Positions 35,170 to 44,121 of a stretch of DNA of 64,000 bases are shown here, one piece after another. Made by a program: the position numbers and the translations under genes. The notes below the pieces were generated by a model. The model was not told where the DNA came from, did not search any database, and was given only the letters and a program-made list of their open reading frames with translations. The stretch spans positions 186,001 to 250,000 of the forward strand of contig MSXP01000005.1 in the NCBI GenBank assembly GCA_002083635.1, written 5' to 3'. The stretch is from Proteobacteria bacterium ST_bin12. Its GTDB lineage: Bacteria; Pseudomonadota; Gammaproteobacteria; Burkholderiales; Methylophilaceae. How positions within the stretch are numbered: the first letter of the stretch is position 1; each line of letters begins with the position of its first letter.

Positions 35170-36342
35170 CTAGATGGCTTTAAAAGGTGTGCGGTCTTCC
35201 AGCTCACTGGTGTAGGCTGCAACGCCATTACCTTCTCTTTCTAAAAACTGCTCAATGGCGGCTTCAAAATCGGGATGTGCGATTTTGTGGTAAGAGCAGG
35301 TAGGTCGCGGCTCGAACCCGCGCGCTAATTTATGCTCACCCTGCGCGCCGCCTTCAAAATAGGTGATATTTTCTGCAATACAAAATTGCTGTGCTTGGTA
35401 ATAGCACAACTCAAAATGTAGGCCAGAAATAAACTCAACAGCGCCCCAGTAGCGGCCATACAGCGTATGTTGATTATAAATATTCAGCGTGCTGGCCACT
35501 GGCTTACCCTCTGTTTCTGCCACAATCAATAAGATGTTTTGCGGCATACTCTTGCCAATTAGGTGGAAAAACTCCCTTGTTAAATAAGGTGTAGAGTGAT
35601 GTTCGCGATAAGTATTGCTGTAACACTGATAGAAAAAATCCCAGTCGTCAGCAGTTGCCTCACTGCCTTTTATTTGCCTGCACATCACGCCTGCTTGTAC
35701 TATTTTTTTGCGTTCTTGATGAATTTTTTTACGTTTATCGTGGCTTAAAGTCGCTAAAAAATCTTCAAAATTTTGATAATTTTTATTTTGCCACCTGAAC
35801 TGCACGCCTGTACGTTTTAGCCAGCCAACTGAGGCTAATTGTGCCGCGCTTAACTCATCGGGAAACAAAACATGTGCGCTAGATAGCTGGTGTTGATGCA
35901 TCATATTTTCTAATGCTTCAATCATGAGCAACTGAACTTCTGACTGATTCTCTAGTAGCTGATGACTGAGTAAACGACTGCTGGTGATAGGCGAAAATGG
36001 AATAGCGGATAACAACTTTGGATAATAATTAAATCCGCTGCGTTGATAGGCGTCTGCCCATGCCCAATCAAATACATATTCGCCATATGAATGATTTTTT
36101 AAATACAGCGGCATTGCGCCCACTAAACGACTGTTTTGTTTAACAATAAGTGGATGTGGCATCCAGCCAGTGCCCTGCCCAACCGAACCTGAATTTTCAA
36201 GCGCACTTAAAAAGGCATGGCTGATTAAAGGCGTGCCGTCAGTCAATGCATCCCAATCAGCAGGCGTAACTTCGTTGATACTGCTGATAATTTCTGCAGA
36301 AAATGCTTGTAATGATTGTGGCGTATTTTGGAAGAGCGTCAT
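35170..36342 (-). CDS. DUF482/FemAB-like GNAT protein
   Basis: The protein has 390 residues and matches the family annotated as peptidogalycan biosynthesis protein (DUF482, GNAT-related): WDALTDGTPLISHAFLSALE near residue 29, LVGAMPLYLKNHSYGEYVFD near 72, KRKKIHQERKK near 205 and YFEGGAQGEHKLARGFEPR near 333. The activity is not established; the fold suggests transfer of an aminoacyl or acyl group. It is a single gene with no clear partners. Confidence 0.87.
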   Translation of the reverse strand: MTLFQNTPQSLQAFSAEIISSINEVTPADWDALTDGTPLISHAFLSALENSGSVGQGTGWMPHPLIVKQNSRLVGAMPLYLKNHSYGEYVFDWAWADAYQRSGFNYYPKLLSAIPFSPITSSRLLSHQLLENQSEVQLLMIEALENMMHQHQLSSAHVLFPDELSAAQLASVGWLKRTGVQFRWQNKNYQNFEDFLATLSHDKRKKIHQERKKIVQAGVMCRQIKGSEATADDWDFFYQCYSNTYREHHSTPYLTREFFHLIGKSMPQNILLIVAETEGKPVASTLNIYNQHTLYGRYWGAVEFISGLHFELCYYQAQQFCIAENITYFEGGAQGEHKLARGFEPRPTCSYHKIAHPDFEAAIEQFLEREGNGVAAYTSELEDRTPFKAI

Positions 36343-36463
36343 ACCAATACTTTTAACCTAATTGCTAAGGTTTATCAATTCTATTGAGTAGGAGTAGCGT
36401 TGCAGTGAATGGTTTTAAAAAATTAACCATTAAATTATGGTTAAGTATTAAGTTAACGATGGA

Positions 36464-37042
36464 TTAACTAGGACGTTTGCGTGGATTTGATGCTTCTTTA
36501 TTTATTTTACTTCTAGTTTTATTTTTGATTTCAGCTTCTGTGTCTAAAATTTTCTGGGCTTCCATTTTAGCCTCTGCTGCTTTTTGACGTTCGATGGATT
36601 TTGCTTGAGCCAACTCTAACTCTTCTAGCGTGATGACATTATTTTCGTCGACATCAACAAAGTTAAAATGGCGGGCAATTTGTGGTAAACATAAAGTCGC
36701 TTCTTCGCGATCTATTGAATCATCATTATCTTTATTACACTCATTAAACCGAGCTTGAACACTTTCTTTCATGGCTTTGCGCTTTTGCTCAATTTGCGCG
36801 TGCTCGGGGTCTGTAGACCTTGCATAATCCGCTAATGCCTTACGCAAACGCGCTCTATCATCAGGACTAAAATTATACTCCAATGTTTTTTCTAAACCGC
36901 TTTCATCAATCTGCTCTAGAAGCGTTTGATCATCTAATGCCACAACATTTTTGCCGCCAGCATGCAGGGGAGTGGCAACCAAATTGCCAAATAAAGCGAG
37001 CAGTGACAAAGCTGGCGTTAAATAATGTACATTGAGATGCAT
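36464..37042 (-). CDS. EF-hand domain secreted protein
   Basis: A 192-residue protein with a probable signal peptide (about residues 1-28). Two EF-hand-like loops lie at about residues 98-110 (NKDNDDSIDREE) and 131-142 (DVDENNVITLEE). The C-terminus is a charged, Lys/Glu-rich helix. The pattern fits a periplasmic calcium-binding protein; the role is unknown. Upstream is a 270-bp divergent gap to ompR. Confidence 0.8.
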   Translation of the reverse strand: MHLNVHYLTPALSLLALFGNLVATPLHAGGKNVVALDDQTLLEQIDESGLEKTLEYNFSPDDRARLRKALADYARSTDPEHAQIEQKRKAMKESVQARFNECNKDNDDSIDREEATLCLPQIARHFNFVDVDENNVITLEELELAQAKSIERQKAAEAKMEAQKILDTEAEIKNKTRSKINKEASNPRKRPS

Positions 37043-37312
37043 TGTTTAATGAATACTCGTTCTCTTTAGTGTTTTTTTGTTTAGAAAAGCTGACTGACCA
37101 ACAAAGTTTTGCAATCATGAATCAGCATTGTTAATGCAATGTTTCATAAAACTGAATAATTGTAACTATTTGTAACATCAGTGTTTTATGTTGTTATGAC
37201 GCGTTTAATCTCTGAAAAGTTTTCACAATTCTAGATTTATTCATTCTTAGAACATATACTACGTTTTGAGTAACACGATGTTGCCGATTCAATCATACTG
37301 AAAGCGTAGATA
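37043..37312. other. Divergent regulatory region, EF-hand gene / ompR
   Basis: 270 bp of AT-rich sequence with no supported gene. It must hold the promoters of the divergent EF-hand and ompR genes. I see no operator I can name. Confidence 0.5.
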
Positions 37313-38035
37313 ATGGCTGAAAACAAAAAAATACTAATGGTAGACGATGACATGCGTATGCGTGAGTTGTTGCAACGCTATCTTACCGAGCAAGGCTTTA
37401 ACATTAAAACGGTATCATATTCAAAAGAAATGGATGCCATAATTGCAAATGAGCCGTTTGATTTACTAGTGCTAGATTTAATGTTGCCAGGAGAAGATGG
37501 TTTAGCGATATGCCGCCGTTTACGTGCGAGCAAATTCACCACGCCAGTTATTATGTTAACAGCCCGAGGCGACGAGGTTGACCGCATTATCGGATTGGAA
37601 ATGGGTGCTGATGATTACCTACCTAAACCATTTAATCCGCGTGAATTGCTAGCCCGTATCAACGCAGTACTGCGTCGCCATGAGCACAACCCAGATGCAG
37701 AAAATTCAGGCAAATTAGAAACATTCACCTTTGGTGAGTTTGTATTTGATCCATCTAGCCGTAGCTTAAGCCGAAACGGTATGCCAATTACAATTACCAG
37801 CGGTGAATTCGCACTGCTTAAAGTATTTACAGAACATCCGCGCCAACCACTTTCGCGCGATAGGCTTATGCAATTAGCGCGCGGACGCGAGCTAGATGTG
37901 TTTGACCGTAGTATTGACGTGCAAGTATCACGCTTGCGCCGCATTGTAGAGCCAGACCCATCGCATCCACGTTATTTACAAACCATGTGGGGGTTTGGCT
38001 ACGTATTTATTCCTGATGGCGAAGCGTCGCACTAA
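37313..38035 (+). CDS. ompR: OmpR-family response regulator
   Basis: The regulator has 240 residues. The receiver domain has an acidic pair (VDDDMRMRE near 11), phospho-acceptor Asp in LLVLDLMLPGEDG near 56, Thr in MLTARGDE and Lys in YLPKPFNPREL near 105. The C-terminal winged helix is of OmpR type (FGEFVFDPSSRSLSRNG, DRSIDVQVSRLRRIVEPDP, WGFGYVFIPDG). It forms a pair with the following EnvZ-like kinase and resembles OmpR more than other members. Confidence 0.93.
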   Translation: MAENKKILMVDDDMRMRELLQRYLTEQGFNIKTVSYSKEMDAIIANEPFDLLVLDLMLPGEDGLAICRRLRASKFTTPVIMLTARGDEVDRIIGLEMGADDYLPKPFNPRELLARINAVLRRHEHNPDAENSGKLETFTFGEFVFDPSSRSLSRNGMPITITSGEFALLKVFTEHPRQPLSRDRLMQLARGRELDVFDRSIDVQVSRLRRIVEPDPSHPRYLQTMWGFGYVFIPDGEASH

Positions 38036-38084
38036 ATTGCGCCATTCAAGTCATATGCATTCTCTCATTCTTTAAATTATCGCA

Positions 38085-39395
38085 TTGAGATTTTTACCAC
38101 GCCGATTACTTTCTCGCCTCATGTTGCTTATCGCCATCTTGCTGGCGGTGAGCATTTATGCATCACTCAAGATTTTTGATTATTTTGACCGCGAACCACG
38201 TGCTACAACTGCTGCACTGCAAGCTGTTACTATTGTTAACTACACCCGCGCCTCATTAATTGCCTCCCACGAAAATCGCCGTTTAGCTTTACTTTCTGAA
38301 CTATCCGGTCGCGAAGGCGTGCGCGTGTATGCGGCTGATTTTTTAGAAGATATTGAACCACTACCAAACGATGCTTTTATTAATTTAATTGCAGATAAAA
38401 TCCGTGAGCGTTTAGGTGTAGAGACCATTATTACCGTGAATCACTATGGTATTCCTGGGTTATGGATTAGCTTTAACGTAGAGTTAGACGATTATTGGGT
38501 CGTCATTCCAAAAATTCAGGTTGATAGGCCTTTTCCTTGGCACTGGCTAGGCTGGGGAGCAGTGGTTGGCTTACTTTCATTGTTGGGTGCCTACTTAATT
38601 GCAGCGCGTATCAATCGGCCTTTAAATTTGTTAGTGCATGCCGCAGATAGGTTGCGTAACGGCGAGCCTGCACCGCGTTTACCTGAAGATAGCGTGGATG
38701 AATTGCGCGAAGTGAGCCGCACTTTTAATGAGATGGCAGAATCTTTAGTGCGTTTAGATAATGAGCGCACCTTACTGCTGGCTGGTGTTTCGCACGACAT
38801 TCGCACACCACTAGCAAGATTGAGGTTAGCGGTTGAAATGCTGCCAGAAGATGGTTGCAACAGCATGAAAAGCGGCATGATTGAAGATATTGCAGATATG
38901 GATAATATCATTCATCAATTTTTAGATTTTGTGCGCGGCGTAGAGGGTGAGCCCACTAAAATGATGGATATTAACATCTTATTGCAAGCACTTTCTGAAC
39001 GTCAAGCCCGCGCTGGGCGTGATTTAAAGCTCAAATTAACCTCTACTTATTTTATTCCATTGCGCCCTTTGGCTATGCAGCGTTTGTTAGATAACTTGGT
39101 TGGTAATGCTTACGCGTACTCAAAAGGCGAAGTGGAAGTAGCCAGTAAGATTACGGCTGAAAAAATTGTGATTAGTGTGCTGGATAATGGCCCGGGTATT
39201 CCACCAGAGCATGCCGAACGGCTACTACGTCCATTTGAGCGAATGGATAGTGCGCGCAATAAAAATGAGGGTGGAAGCGGCTTAGGGCTGGCGATTTGTA
39301 ACCGCATCGCCAAGTTACATCGCGGCAGTTTAGAGCTGGTTAACCGCCCGCAAGGTGGTTTAGAGGCAAGATTAACGTTACCAATACAGAACTAA
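38085..39395 (+). CDS. envZ: EnvZ-like sensor histidine kinase
   Basis: The sensor kinase has 436 residues. Two membrane segments (about 12-30 and 152-172) bound a periplasmic part. A HAMP domain follows (ARINRPLNLLVHAADRLRNG near 176), then the H-box LLAGVSHDIRTPLARLR near 232, an N-box LDNLVGNAYAYS near 338, and G-boxes DNGPGIPP and GGSGLGLAI. The start is a TTG without a strong ribosome site, 47 bp after ompR. The H-box matches the EnvZ subfamily. The natural signal is unknown. Confidence 0.9.
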   Translation: MRFLPRRLLSRLMLLIAILLAVSIYASLKIFDYFDREPRATTAALQAVTIVNYTRASLIASHENRRLALLSELSGREGVRVYAADFLEDIEPLPNDAFINLIADKIRERLGVETIITVNHYGIPGLWISFNVELDDYWVVIPKIQVDRPFPWHWLGWGAVVGLLSLLGAYLIAARINRPLNLLVHAADRLRNGEPAPRLPEDSVDELREVSRTFNEMAESLVRLDNERTLLLAGVSHDIRTPLARLRLAVEMLPEDGCNSMKSGMIEDIADMDNIIHQFLDFVRGVEGEPTKMMDINILLQALSERQARAGRDLKLKLTSTYFIPLRPLAMQRLLDNLVGNAYAYSKGEVEVASKITAEKIVISVLDNGPGIPPEHAERLLRPFERMDSARNKNEGGSGLGLAICNRIAKLHRGSLELVNRPQGGLEARLTLPIQN

Positions 39396-40795
39396 CGGTT
39401 CGGTTCAAACCAATTTAATTTCTCACGCAGTTGTACAACTTCGCCAATAATCGTCAAACAAGGCGGCTTCATCTCGGCCATTGCCACTTTTTCGGCCAAA
39501 TCTGCCAGTGTGGCAGTCACTACTTTTTGGCGCTGGGTCGTGCCTTGTTGCACAACAGCAACTGGCATTGTGGCTGGTACTCCGTGTTGGATTAACTTTT
39601 CGCAAATCTCTTTTAAGCCGACCAAACCCATATAAATCACCACAGTTTGGCGCGGACGGCTCATTGCAATCCAATCTAAATCGAGTGTTAACTCTTTATT
39701 AGCATTCGCTTTAAGGTGTCCTGTAATAAAAAGACAAGCTTGCGCATAATCCCTATGTGTTAAAGGAATCCCCGCATAGCTAGAAACGCCATTGGCCGCT
39801 GTAATACCAGGCACTACTTGAAACGGCACGCCATGTTGCATCAGTGTTTCAATCTCTTCACCGCCGCGTCCAAAAATAAACGGGTCGCCACCTTTTAAAC
39901 GCAATACGCGCTTGCCTTGCAATGCTAATTTTGCGAGCAACTCGTTGATTTCCTCTTGCGGCATGGTGTGCTGGTCGCGCGATTTTCCCACATAAATCAA
40001 TTCGGCATCGCGGCGCACTAATTCCATTACTTCGGGGCTGACTAATTTATCGTACACGCACACATCGCACTGCTGCATCAATCTTAACGCTCTAAAAGTC
40101 AGCAAATCTGGGTCGCCTGGGCCACCACCCACTAAAAATACTTCGCCTTGGTTTTTGGTCACATCGGCGTCATAAATTAAATTTGTCAATTGCTCACGTG
40201 CCGCCTGCTCTTGACCTGATAACACGCGCTCAACAAAACTGCCCTGCAAAACACCTTCCCAAAAAATTCGCCGTGCTTGGGTCGTTGCAAATTTTTCTTT
40301 TACTTTCTCGCGAAATTCACCTGCGATATCAGCAATCCGACCATAGGTAGCAGGCAACATCGTTTCGATTTTGGCGCGAATATATCGCGCTAGCACAGGC
40401 GCATTTCCTTCAGATGAAATCGCAATCACCACTGGGCTGCGGTCAATAATACTGCCCATGGTAAACGTGCATAAATCGGGTGCGTCGACTACATTGACAG
40501 GGATACTCTGCGCTTTTGCCGCCACTGAGACCGCGATATTAACGGCCTCATCATCTGTCGCCGCAATCACCAAACACGCGCCAGCCAGTTGGTTTTGCTC
40601 AAAATTGGATGGCACATATTGAATTTTTTGTGCAGCCACCAAATCTTGCAATTCATGGCAAATTTCTGGCGAATATAAAGTGATGGCTGCACTCGCTTTT
40701 AATAACATGCTCACTTTACGTGTAGCAACATCACCGCCGCCAATGACGACACAATGGCGTTGTTGAATATTAAAAAAAATAGGAAGTGCCTGCAT
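39392..40795 (-). CDS. cysG: Siroheme synthase CysG
   Basis: CysG makes siroheme, the cofactor of sulfite and nitrite reductases, through precorrin-2 dehydrogenase/ferrochelatase and uroporphyrinogen-III methyltransferase domains. The 467 residues show the NAD motif VVIGGGDVATRKV near residue 15, and the C-terminal methyltransferase with FLVGGGPGDPDLLT near 220, RLKGGDPFIFGRGGEE near 300 and TVVIYMGL near 385. ATG 40795 gives the usual start MQALPIFFNI; a TTG two codons earlier is less likely. It overlaps envZ by 4 bp at the 3' ends. Confidence 0.96.
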   Translation of the reverse strand: MQALPIFFNIQQRHCVVIGGGDVATRKVSMLLKASAAITLYSPEICHELQDLVAAQKIQYVPSNFEQNQLAGACLVIAATDDEAVNIAVSVAAKAQSIPVNVVDAPDLCTFTMGSIIDRSPVVIAISSEGNAPVLARYIRAKIETMLPATYGRIADIAGEFREKVKEKFATTQARRIFWEGVLQGSFVERVLSGQEQAAREQLTNLIYDADVTKNQGEVFLVGGGPGDPDLLTFRALRLMQQCDVCVYDKLVSPEVMELVRRDAELIYVGKSRDQHTMPQEEINELLAKLALQGKRVLRLKGGDPFIFGRGGEEIETLMQHGVPFQVVPGITAANGVSSYAGIPLTHRDYAQACLFITGHLKANANKELTLDLDWIAMSRPRQTVVIYMGLVGLKEICEKLIQHGVPATMPVAVVQQGTTQRQKVVTATLADLAEKVAMAEMKPPCLTIIGEVVQLREKLNWFEPNR

Positions 40796-40883
40796 GAACA
40801 AATCGCCTGAGAAGTTACTGCTATTTTAACTGAACTCTGTTTGCAATAAAGCTCAGCTTTTAATTAAAAGGCGCGAATGGCAT

Positions 40884-40914
40884 AAAAAAGCCCCAGCGCA
40901 AACACGCTGAGGCC
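40884..40914 (-). terminator. Terminator of SRPBCC gene
   Basis: The hairpin GCC-CAGCG/CGCTG-GGC (about 40890-40914) is followed on the minus strand by T6. It lies just after the SRPBCC gene stop. Confidence 0.85.
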
Positions 40915-40952
40915 ATACTTAACACCTAAAAAAGCCTGAAAATTTACACGAA

Positions 40953-41477
40953 TTATTCTGAAATCTTTTTCAAGTTTTCTAAACCAGATTTAAAGATACC
41001 GCCAATCGCTTCTTTTGCGGCGGCATCATCTTGACCTTTTGCACCTGGGTTCGCTGGATCTTTACGTTTAAACATGGCGCGCCATGTCACTAAACTTTTG
41101 CCATCGCCTGCTGATTCTACTTTTAATGTTGCGCCATAATCGCGCACTGGCAACACGCTTTCGGTGATTTCATATTTCATGGTCATGCCGGCGGCATCAG
41201 TCGCAGTCAGCACTTCATTCACGTTACCGCCGTTATCTTTAATGCTTAACACGCGTGTTGCACCCACTTCATCGGCTTTGCCACTGGTAATTTCTGTTTT
41301 TGCAATCGCTGGATGCCAGCTCATATCAGCAAAACTGCCCACTTTTGCCCAAACTTTATCAGCAGGTGCGTTAATTTCAATGGTTTCTTTTAAGCGAATG
41401 GTTTCATCAATCGCAGCAGTCGAATTAACTGCCATTAAAAATGTTGAAACAAACACTGCGGTCATTAATTTTTTCAT
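40953..41477 (-). CDS. SRPBCC family secreted protein
   Basis: This 174-residue protein has a signal peptide (MKKLMTAVFVSTFLMAVNSTAA) and a START/Bet v1-like lipid-binding fold of the polyketide cyclase/SRPBCC type: IEINAPADKVWAKVGSFADMSWHPAIAKTE near residue 33 and TRVLSIKDNGGNVNE near 74. It is likely periplasmic and binds a small hydrophobic ligand; the ligand is unknown. AAAGGAT lies 7 bp upstream of the ATG. Confidence 0.85.
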   Translation of the reverse strand: MKKLMTAVFVSTFLMAVNSTAAIDETIRLKETIEINAPADKVWAKVGSFADMSWHPAIAKTEITSGKADEVGATRVLSIKDNGGNVNEVLTATDAAGMTMKYEITESVLPVRDYGATLKVESAGDGKSLVTWRAMFKRKDPANPGAKGQDDAAAKEAIGGIFKSGLENLKKISE

Positions 41478-41576
41478 GTAAATCCTTTTAAGTTAACGGT
41501 AAAAATAGTCCAAAAAAGACAGCAGAAATATACCTGATTTCTGGCGCAGATTAAACAGCCAGTTTGCGTTAAAATA

Positions 41577-42935
41577 ATGCTTATGTCTTCAGTCATCAAT
41601 TCACCTAAAAAAGTCTTCATCAAAACCTTTGGTTGCCAGATGAACGAGTACGATTCATCGCGCATGGCCGATATGCTAAATGCAGATAGCGGCATGGTTG
41701 AAACGCAATCCGTAGAAGATGCGGATGTGATTTTGCTGAACACTTGCAGCGTGCGCGAAAAAGCCGAAGACAAAGTGTTTAGCCATCTGGGCCGCTTTAT
41801 TCCGCTTAAAGCAAAAAATCCCAATTTAGTGATTGGTGTTGGCGGTTGCGTTGCTTCGCAGGAAGGCGACAACATCATTAAGCGCGCGCCTTATGTGGAT
41901 GTAGTTTTCGGCCCGCAAACTTTACATCGCCTGCCTGAGATGATTAAAAACTCTCAATCCAGCGGTAAATCGCAAGTGGATATTACGTTCCCTGAGATTG
42001 AAAAATTTGACCATTTGCCACCACCTCGTGTAGAAGGCGTAACGGCGTTTTTAAGCATTATGGAAGGCTGCAGTAAATATTGCAGTTTTTGTGTGGTGCC
42101 TTATACACGCGGCGAAGAAGTATCGCGCCCGTTTGACGCGATTTTGTTAGAAGCGGTGCAATTGGCAGAGCAAGGCGTTAAAGAAATTACCCTACTTGGC
42201 CAAAATGTGAATGCCTACCGCGCACAATATGAAGGTGTTGAGGCTGATTTAGCGATGCTAATTGAAACCATTGCCGAAATTCCGCAAATAGAGCGCATCC
42301 GCTTCACCACTAGCCACCCCAATGAAATGAATCAACGCTTGATTGATTGCTTTGCCAATGTGCCAAAATTGGCGGTTCAGCTACATTTGCCTGTGCAAGC
42401 GGGTTCTGACCGTATTTTAATGGCGATGAAACGCAACTATACAGCGCTGCAATACAAATCAATTATCCGAAAATTAAAAACAGCTAGCCCCAATCTTACT
42501 TTTACTTCTGATTTTATTATCGGCTTCCCGGGTGAAACCGAAGCCGATTTTGAGGCGACTGCAAAATTGATGCAAGACGTTAGCTTTGATTATAGTTTTA
42601 GTTTTTTATACAGCCCGCGACCGGGAACGCCAGCGGCGTTTATTAAAGACGATACACCACAAGAGATTAAATTGGCGCGTTTAAGTAAGTTGCAAGCCAT
42701 TAACGATGCCCTTGGCGATGCGATCAGCCGCAGCATGCTGGGCAGCACTCAGCGCGTGCTGATAGATGGCGCCTCTCACAAATATCCCGATTTGCTGGCT
42801 GGCAAAACTGATAATAACCGCGTAGTGGATATTGCTGGCAACAATGATTTAATCAACACCTTTGTGAACGTAAAAATCACTGATGTATCCAATCCAAAAC
42901 GATTGCAGGGCCAAATAGTAGAAAAGACGATTTAA
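41577..42935 (+). CDS. miaB: tRNA-2-methylthio-N6-dimethylallyladenosine synthase MiaB
   Basis: MiaB is a radical-SAM methylthiotransferase that modifies A37 of tRNAs. The 452 residues show the UPF0004 domain (FIKTFGCQMNEYDS near 12, LNTCSVREKA near 57, GVGGCVAS near 92), the radical SAM CSKYCSFC motif near 163 and a C-terminal TRAM domain. Two Met codons, 41577 and 41583, can serve as starts. It is followed after 3 bp by phoH. Confidence 0.97.
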   Translation: MLMSSVINSPKKVFIKTFGCQMNEYDSSRMADMLNADSGMVETQSVEDADVILLNTCSVREKAEDKVFSHLGRFIPLKAKNPNLVIGVGGCVASQEGDNIIKRAPYVDVVFGPQTLHRLPEMIKNSQSSGKSQVDITFPEIEKFDHLPPPRVEGVTAFLSIMEGCSKYCSFCVVPYTRGEEVSRPFDAILLEAVQLAEQGVKEITLLGQNVNAYRAQYEGVEADLAMLIETIAEIPQIERIRFTTSHPNEMNQRLIDCFANVPKLAVQLHLPVQAGSDRILMAMKRNYTALQYKSIIRKLKTASPNLTFTSDFIIGFPGETEADFEATAKLMQDVSFDYSFSFLYSPRPGTPAAFIKDDTPQEIKLARLSKLQAINDALGDAISRSMLGSTQRVLIDGASHKYPDLLAGKTDNNRVVDIAGNNDLINTFVNVKITDVSNPKRLQGQIVEKTI

Positions 42936-42938
42936 TCA

Positions 42939-43895
42939 ATGGAAATTACCTTACAACCCGAAGACAATGTTCGCTTAGCAAATTTATGTGGTGCTTTAGA
43001 CGAGAATATCAAGCAGATTGAAACCGCGCTTGAGGTAAATATTAACCGCCGTGGTGGCACGTTTAATATTAGCGGAAAGCTAGATAACACTAGAATGGCG
43101 GCGCAGATGATTGAAAACTTCTATGTGCGCGCCAAAAAACCGCTTGAGTTGGAAGACGTGCAATTAGGCTTGGTGGAAATTGATAAATTAAAGCCAGAAG
43201 ATGTTTCTAGCACTGCCATGCCCGTTTTAATGACGCGCCGTGGCGATTTGCATGGCCGCACTCCTCGCCAAGTTTCATATTTGCAGCAAATTCAAGATCA
43301 CGATATCACCTTTGGCATTGGCCCAGCTGGCACTGGCAAAACCTATTTAGCCGTTGCCAGCGCGGTAGATGCCATGACGCGCGACCGTGTAAAAAGAATC
43401 GTTTTAGTACGCCCAGCAGTGGAAGCTGGCGAAAAGTTAGGTTTTTTACCAGGCGATTTAAACCAAAAAGTAGACCCTTATTTACGCCCTTTATATGACG
43501 CACTGTATGATTTAGCTGGCTACGATACGGTGAATAAAATGTTTGAGCGCGGCGCAATCGAAGTCGCGCCATTGGCTTATATGCGCGGCAGAACGCTGAA
43601 CCAAAGCTTTATTATTCTAGATGAAGCGCAAAATACAACGCCTGAACAAATGAAGATGTTTTTAACGCGCATTGGTTTTGGTACCAAAGCGGTTGTGACG
43701 GGTGATGTGACGCAAATTGACCTGCAACGCCATCAAAAAAGTGGCTTGGTAGAAACCCAAAAAATCTTAAAAGACGTTAAAGGCATCGCCATGACGCACT
43801 TTCTTTCTGCTGACGTCGTGCGCCATCCACTGGTGCAAAAAATCATTAATGCTTATGAAGATTACGAACTGAAGCAAAATGAACCATCACGATAA
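42939..43895 (+). CDS. ybeZ: PhoH-family ATPase (YbeZ)
   Basis: A PhoH/YbeZ-type P-loop NTPase of 318 residues that works with YbeY in RNA handling. It shows Walker A FGIGPAGTGKTYLA near residue 126, RPAVEAGEKLGFLPGDL near 161 and Walker B FIILDEAQNTTPEQMK near 226. Normally ybeY comes next; here fba, tpiA and fbp lie between them, separating the pair by 3.2 kb. Confidence 0.95.
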   Translation: MEITLQPEDNVRLANLCGALDENIKQIETALEVNINRRGGTFNISGKLDNTRMAAQMIENFYVRAKKPLELEDVQLGLVEIDKLKPEDVSSTAMPVLMTRRGDLHGRTPRQVSYLQQIQDHDITFGIGPAGTGKTYLAVASAVDAMTRDRVKRIVLVRPAVEAGEKLGFLPGDLNQKVDPYLRPLYDALYDLAGYDTVNKMFERGAIEVAPLAYMRGRTLNQSFIILDEAQNTTPEQMKMFLTRIGFGTKAVVTGDVTQIDLQRHQKSGLVETQKILKDVKGIAMTHFLSADVVRHPLVQKIINAYEDYELKQNEPSR

Positions 43896-44121
43896 TGTAA
43901 AGTCAGCTTTATAGGCAGTTTGAAAGCGTCTTCATTACAGATTACTTAACCATTAAAATCAATTAAAAAATGTGGTTAACTCTGTACAAATTGAATATCT
44001 CAAAGCAAAGATTGTTTGATCATTTAAAACAGATTAACAAAATTAATGTGTTTTAAATGATCAATGTTTTATTACGCACAAAATGCAAACAAGTTAACCT
44101 TTAAAACAAATAGAGGACATT
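43896..44121 (+). promoter_or_regulatory. Regulatory region before fba with large inverted repeats
   Basis: This 226-bp AT-rich gap contains a perfect 16-bp inverted repeat (44016-44031 with 44049-44064; arm TTGATCATTTAAAACA; spacer 17 bp), 57 bp before the fba ATG. A smaller pair, TTAACCA (43946) with TGGTTAA (43973), lies upstream. The 16-bp repeat could be an operator or an AT-rich terminator of miaB-ybeZ. An AGAGGA ribosome site precedes fba. Confidence 0.65.

Noticed and set aside
36421..36463. TTAACCA/TGGTTAA inverted repeat after the EF-hand gene as an operator
   Set aside because: Short AT-rich pairs of this type occur in several gaps of the window, so no specific meaning can be given.
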